From positions 1 through 43,589 of the IMG/VR virus record IMGVR_UViG_3300038629_000146: a stretch of DNA of 43,589 nt; one strand, 5' to 3'. Position numbers and translations under genes: made by a program. Of this stretch, positions 40,188 to 43,589 are shown in pieces. Within the stretch, counting starts at the first letter, position 1; each line of letters starts with the position of its first letter. The notes beneath the pieces are model-generated. The model was not told the DNA's origin. It ran no database searches and was given only the letters and a program-made list of their open reading frames with translations. This DNA is from a virus.

Positions 40188-42397
40188 TGGCTACATCAGA
40201 AGAAGAGCTACTTAAGCAGCTCGCCGAGCTGGAGGGGAACCAAGCTCGAATTGATGAGCCGATCATGACGGCACCACCCGGTGCCGGTCCCGAAGGTCTG
40301 GGTCTGGGTGAGCAAGGAGCACTTGACGTGCGGGCAGACATCGCAGCTCTGGAACAGCCCGGAGAGAGACAACTCATTCAGAGTCAGCTCGAAGCTACAG
40401 GCTCTGCGGCAGCTGGAAGGATGGTTCCGGAACGACCAGAACGTGTGAATCCTTACGCACCTGATCCCGATGATCAGCCAGAGCGGGTGAATCCTTACGC
40501 ACCACGTGAGGGACGGGAGCAGAGAGATATCGACTTCCCGACACCCTTCCCCATGGAACGGGGCACGTCACGTGCATCGTTGCAGTTGCCTGAACTGGGT
40601 TCGCAAATCGGTACGTCACAGTTCTTCCCTGAGGACTACCCGAAGTGGGCGCAGGCGGCACTGACGTCAGCAATCATGACAACGACTGACCCGAATGAGA
40701 TCGCGCAGATCTTTACGCAGGAGGTCGAGTACGAGGACCCGAATACGGGTGAGATGACATCGACGCGGATGTTCCCTGACATCGGCATACAACAAGCTCC
40801 CGATGGCACGTTGATTGTGAACAATTCCAAGACAGGTGCACAAGCCATCATCAACCGTCCCGGCCTCAGTGGTTTCGATTGGATGCAGATGGGAGTCATC
40901 GGTGCTGCGTACACACCTGCCGGTCGTGTTGCCTCACTGGCAGCAGCACCTGCACGTGCAGCAGCTGTTCATGCAGCTAAAGAGGTTGCTAGCAATACAG
41001 CAAGACGACTGGCAATCAGACAAGCCCGAAAGAAAGGCTCAATGGCTTTGATGGCTGGATCAGGTGTAACCGAAACGGGTCTCCAAGCTGGGCAGCAAGC
41101 TGCCGGTGGTGAGTTCAATAAAGCTGAAGTTGCACTGAGTACTGCGTTCGGCATCGTGCCTGACTACGTGTTCGATCCTCTGGCAAGGACGATGACGAAG
41201 ATTCCCAGTCTCCTCGCAAAGAAAGCTGCTGACGTCGTTCCCGAGCACATTCAGCAAGCTATCCGGTACGCGAAGGAAACTGGTCGGCAGATCATGACCA
41301 GCGATGCAATCGGAGATCGCATTACGCCTGCCATGAATATCTTTACCAAGATCGTCGAGCGTATTCCTCTCTCAGGTACCGGTCGGGCGCGCAAGAGAAT
41401 GGGACGAGAGCGCGTCGATGCACTGACAGAGATCGCTGCTAAGTACGGCATTGATGTCGAAACGGATTACGGTACGAAAGTAATGCAAAGTTTCGTCGAG
41501 CGCATGAAAGGACAGCGTTTCTGGGGGAAAAATGCAGACTTAATAGATAAGATCCCGTATTACCCTCCAGAGGCACGCGCAGCTGGTCAGAAACGTGCAG
41601 CTGACCTGATCGAGGCTGCGTGGGTGAGAGAGGCGGATGATCTCTCCGCAGGCGTCTTGAAAACGGCAATCCAGACGAACAAGATCGATGACGTTGTCGT
41701 CGATAAAGTAATGAGGGCAGGCAGACCCAAACTGCTTACCGAATTGTTTGAGAGGCTGGGATCAAAAGGGCAAGAGGCTGCACGCAGTCGGTTTCTCCTC
41801 CAAGGTCTGGAGAAAGCTAGCTGGACAAAGTCAGCTCCCGGTGTCGCAGATCCGAAAAAATTCATGGCGTTCCTTGACCGACCTGCTAATAAAAAGGTCA
41901 TTAAGGCGTGGTTCGGCCCGGAAGATCAGGAAATGCTTAAAGGTGTACGTGAGTACTTGCGCCTGACAGCCTCAGCGCAAGAAACAGGCAAAGGTGCAGG
42001 CATGGTCGCTGCCGTTTCAGCTGGTGCAGGTAGCATCAGTCTGTTCGCTGGAATGTTTAATGCTTTAATCGGGGGCACAGCAATCGTAAGTGGCATAGGA
42101 CATACCTACCAGAGTTCGTTCGTGCGTAACCGTCTGCTGAAGCTGGCGCATACGAAAGGTGATGAAGCACAGACTGCTGCCATCATGAGAGATCTGGTGC
42201 CTTACTTCATTGCGGCTGAGCAGCAATGGAAGGGAGAGAACTACTCCTTCCCCAACGTGAACATCACGCAAGAGTCACTCAAAGAAGGTGGTGAGGATCT
42301 CATGATGAATCTGGAAGATTTAGCATCGTCTGCTATCGGTGACATCGGACAGATCCCGGACAAACTGGTGAGATTTTTCAAGGGTGACGAACAGTAA
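40187..42397 (+). CDS. Ejection-type internal virion protein (736 residues)
   Basis: Starts in the previous stop (TAATG). The N-terminal part is Pro/Glu-rich with a direct repeat PERVNPYAP (two copies). Residues 255-330 are Ala-rich and helical (GRVASLAAAPARAAAVHAAK), and there is one strongly hydrophobic stretch near 605-640 (AGAGSISLFAGMFNALIGGT). The architecture of long helical, partly membrane-active protein matches the large internal proteins of podoviruses that form a conduit for DNA. No lytic transglycosylase motif is visible. Confidence 0.55.
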   Translation: MATSEEELLKQLAELEGNQARIDEPIMTAPPGAGPEGLGLGEQGALDVRADIAALEQPGERQLIQSQLEATGSAAAGRMVPERPERVNPYAPDPDDQPERVNPYAPREGREQRDIDFPTPFPMERGTSRASLQLPELGSQIGTSQFFPEDYPKWAQAALTSAIMTTTDPNEIAQIFTQEVEYEDPNTGEMTSTRMFPDIGIQQAPDGTLIVNNSKTGAQAIINRPGLSGFDWMQMGVIGAAYTPAGRVASLAAAPARAAAVHAAKEVASNTARRLAIRQARKKGSMALMAGSGVTETGLQAGQQAAGGEFNKAEVALSTAFGIVPDYVFDPLARTMTKIPSLLAKKAADVVPEHIQQAIRYAKETGRQIMTSDAIGDRITPAMNIFTKIVERIPLSGTGRARKRMGRERVDALTEIAAKYGIDVETDYGTKVMQSFVERMKGQRFWGKNADLIDKIPYYPPEARAAGQKRAADLIEAAWVREADDLSAGVLKTAIQTNKIDDVVVDKVMRAGRPKLLTELFERLGSKGQEAARSRFLLQGLEKASWTKSAPGVADPKKFMAFLDRPANKKVIKAWFGPEDQEMLKGVREYLRLTASAQETGKGAGMVAAVSAGAGSISLFAGMFNALIGGTAIVSGIGHTYQSSFVRNRLLKLAHTKGDEAQTAAIMRDLVPYFIAAEQQWKGENYSFPNVNITQESLKEGGEDLMMNLEDLASSAIGDIGQIPDKLVRFFKGDEQ

Positions 42398-42981
42398 TGC
42401 CTGCACGACGACTGACAAACGGAAAGAGAAAGCGGCAGTTCGTACGGAACACGGCAGGGCATCTGCTTGCTGAGCGTAATCGTATGTTCCTCCCCGATCA
42501 CCTTGAGCAAGTGCGTGCGATTGCGATGCGTGGTGTCAGCGAAGAACAGATGTGCGAGATCTTTGACATCGGTTCCCGGCAAATGGGTCTGTGGAAATCA
42601 CAGTACCCGTTGTTCAAGGAAGCACTCGAAGGGGGCTACACCGATGCTGATGCTGCTGTGCTTGGTGCCTTGTATCAAAGCGCTGTCGGTTACACGCACG
42701 ACGAAGAGAAAATTTTTCAATGGGACGGAGAAATTGTTCGTGCCGAGACGGTTAAGCATTACAAGCCAGACATCGCTGCGGTTAAACTGTGGCTGACCAA
42801 CCGGCAGAAAGAACACTGGAAGGATCGTCATCACTCCAGCGTGTCCGGTACGGATGACAACTCACCCATCGGCATTCGTGACGAGACGAAGATGGAAGTC
42901 ATGGCAAGTATTCTTTCACTGATCAAACCGAAACCAGACAACGCGACCATCGACGGTCGTACCGGAAAGGTGGATGAGTAG
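42397..42981 (+). CDS. terS: Terminase small subunit-like protein
   Basis: A 194-residue protein with a basic N terminus and a helix-turn-helix-like segment (about 35-75: LEQVRAIAMRGVSEEQMCEI, then GSRQMGLWKSQYPLFKEAL), then VLGALYQSAVGYTHDEEKIF and PDIAAVKLWLTNRQKEHWKD, which match phage small-terminase proteins. Small terminases recognise the packaging site and regulate TerL. Here the gene is at the far end of the structural cluster, 33 kb from terL. TAATG overlap with the previous gene. Confidence 0.75.
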   Translation: MPARRLTNGKRKRQFVRNTAGHLLAERNRMFLPDHLEQVRAIAMRGVSEEQMCEIFDIGSRQMGLWKSQYPLFKEALEGGYTDADAAVLGALYQSAVGYTHDEEKIFQWDGEIVRAETVKHYKPDIAAVKLWLTNRQKEHWKDRHHSSVSGTDDNSPIGIRDETKMEVMASILSLIKPKPDNATIDGRTGKVDE

Positions 42982-43589
42982 TGGCAGAGAAAGCACCTTG
43001 GCCCGACTCTACCCCAGAAGAGGACGCTGCTTACGCTTTAGAAGCACAGATGTGGGACATGGAGTTCGAGCGCGACGTGGTCGAGCAGGGGGGACCGCAG
43101 CTGGCAGGGGTTGTAGATCCGGAGCACGCACGTTTACTGCCCACAAAGTCATACACCGTGCAAGGAATTTACCGACCTGAGGACGAAGAGAAATCGATCA
43201 TGGAGGTCAAGCGGTATGCCCCGCTTGCCCGTGAACTGGAAGAAAAGGGTATCGAACCACCGGGTCGGGATGTGGCTGCAGTGGTGGGGGGAGCAAGTGC
43301 TACTCCTCAGATTTGGGCACACGAGTTTGGTCACCGACGTGTTGCACAGAAAGGTGGAGGTGGCAACGAAAGATGGAGGTTAATACACGATGCCTTTCGG
43401 TCTGACACACCTACCGAATGGGCAGATGCCGTAACACGATGGTGGTCGTGGAATCGAAGGAGATTTACTAACGACCCTGAGATTAAAACTTACAGGGATG
43501 TTGAGGAGAATTTGAAAGGAGCGATTGCAGCTAGCCGTAACTCCCTCCTTAACGCTGAGGTAGAAGCAAGAGAAGAGCGAGGTCACGAA
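42981..43589 (+). CDS. Zincin-like protein with HEFGH motif (partial, open at window end)
   Basis: A GTG start at 42981 overlaps the terS stop (TAGTG) and has AAGGTGG upstream. The frame stays open for 203 codons to the window edge. Residues 114-118 read HEFGH within IWAHEFGHRR, a canonical HExxH zinc-peptidase motif; the third ligand should lie downstream (His136 in RLIHDAF is possible). It could be a virion-associated protease or peptidoglycan-acting enzyme. The C terminus is missing. Confidence 0.6.
   Translation, partial: MAEKAPWPDSTPEEDAAYALEAQMWDMEFERDVVEQGGPQLAGVVDPEHARLLPTKSYTVQGIYRPEDEEKSIMEVKRYAPLARELEEKGIEPPGRDVAAVVGGASATPQIWAHEFGHRRVAQKGGGGNERWRLIHDAFRSDTPTEWADAVTRWWSWNRRRFTNDPEIKTYRDVEENLKGAIAASRNSLLNAEVEAREERGHE

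Noticed and set aside
1-43589. Integrase, repressor, insertion sequences, attachment sites
   Set aside because: None visible on either strand; temperate lifestyle therefore cannot be supported from this window, though the missing part of the genome could hold such genes.

Overview
The window is a stretch of a tailed double-stranded DNA phage genome (Caudoviricetes), most likely with a short, podovirus-type tail. Every gene I can support is on the + strand, packed head to tail with ATGA, TGATG or TAATG overlaps. Virion genes dominate: terminase, portal, scaffold, capsid, adaptors, fibres and internal ejection-type proteins. No tail tape measure or sheath gene is evident, and no replication, integration or repressor genes are present, so the genome must continue past both cut ends (a gene tail at 2-82 and an open zincin-like gene at 42981-43589). 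A lipobox protein, Tat and Sec signal peptides and a spanin-like pair point to a Gram-negative host. The host genus cannot be read from the sequence.

Layout. (1) 1-755 and 1111-3889: small accessory genes, several with CxxC zinc-ribbon-like patterns, separated by a 355-base non-coding, hairpin-rich region (756-1110). (2) 3921-5957: an accessory block containing an exported-protein module, with two small proteins carrying twin-arginine (Tat) signals, a one-pass membrane protein between them and a Sec-secreted Fn3-like protein. (3) 5998-7018: a counter-defence island with an Acb2/Tad1-like cyclic-nucleotide sponge gene and a DUF2829/Tad2 gene, interleaved with an unknown small membrane protein and an unknown His/Trp-rich protein. 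(4) 7001-7644: a single transcription unit with its own sigma70-like promoter and a clear intrinsic terminator, encoding a zincin-like protein. (5) 7664-16456: packaging and head genes (large terminase, P22-type portal, phage GroES, acidic scaffold, decoration-like protein, major capsid protein), ending in a strong hairpin terminator. (6) 16478-34971: neck, tail and fibre genes, including three very large repetitive fibre-like proteins, two adaptor-like proteins, two paralogous 127/128-residue helper proteins and an embedded lysis cassette (28192-29694). (7) 34968-42397: a small acidic protein followed by four internal or ejection-type virion proteins. (8) 42397-43589: a small-terminase-like protein, 33 kb from the large subunit, and a truncated HEFGH protein.

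The most notable observations are: (a) two virion genes that each end at an in-register canonical -1 slippery heptamer (A_AAA_AAA at 21231 and G_GGA_AAA at 38142), where the -1 frame stays open across the only two otherwise unexplained gaps in the virion region and ends exactly at the next gene; (b) an Acb2-like plus Tad2 island with two unknown co-operonic genes; (c) the Tat/Sec exported module; and (d) a structured, non-coding region upstream of the accessory operon. All functional calls rest on sequence patterns read by eye and on memory of protein families; no database search was run.
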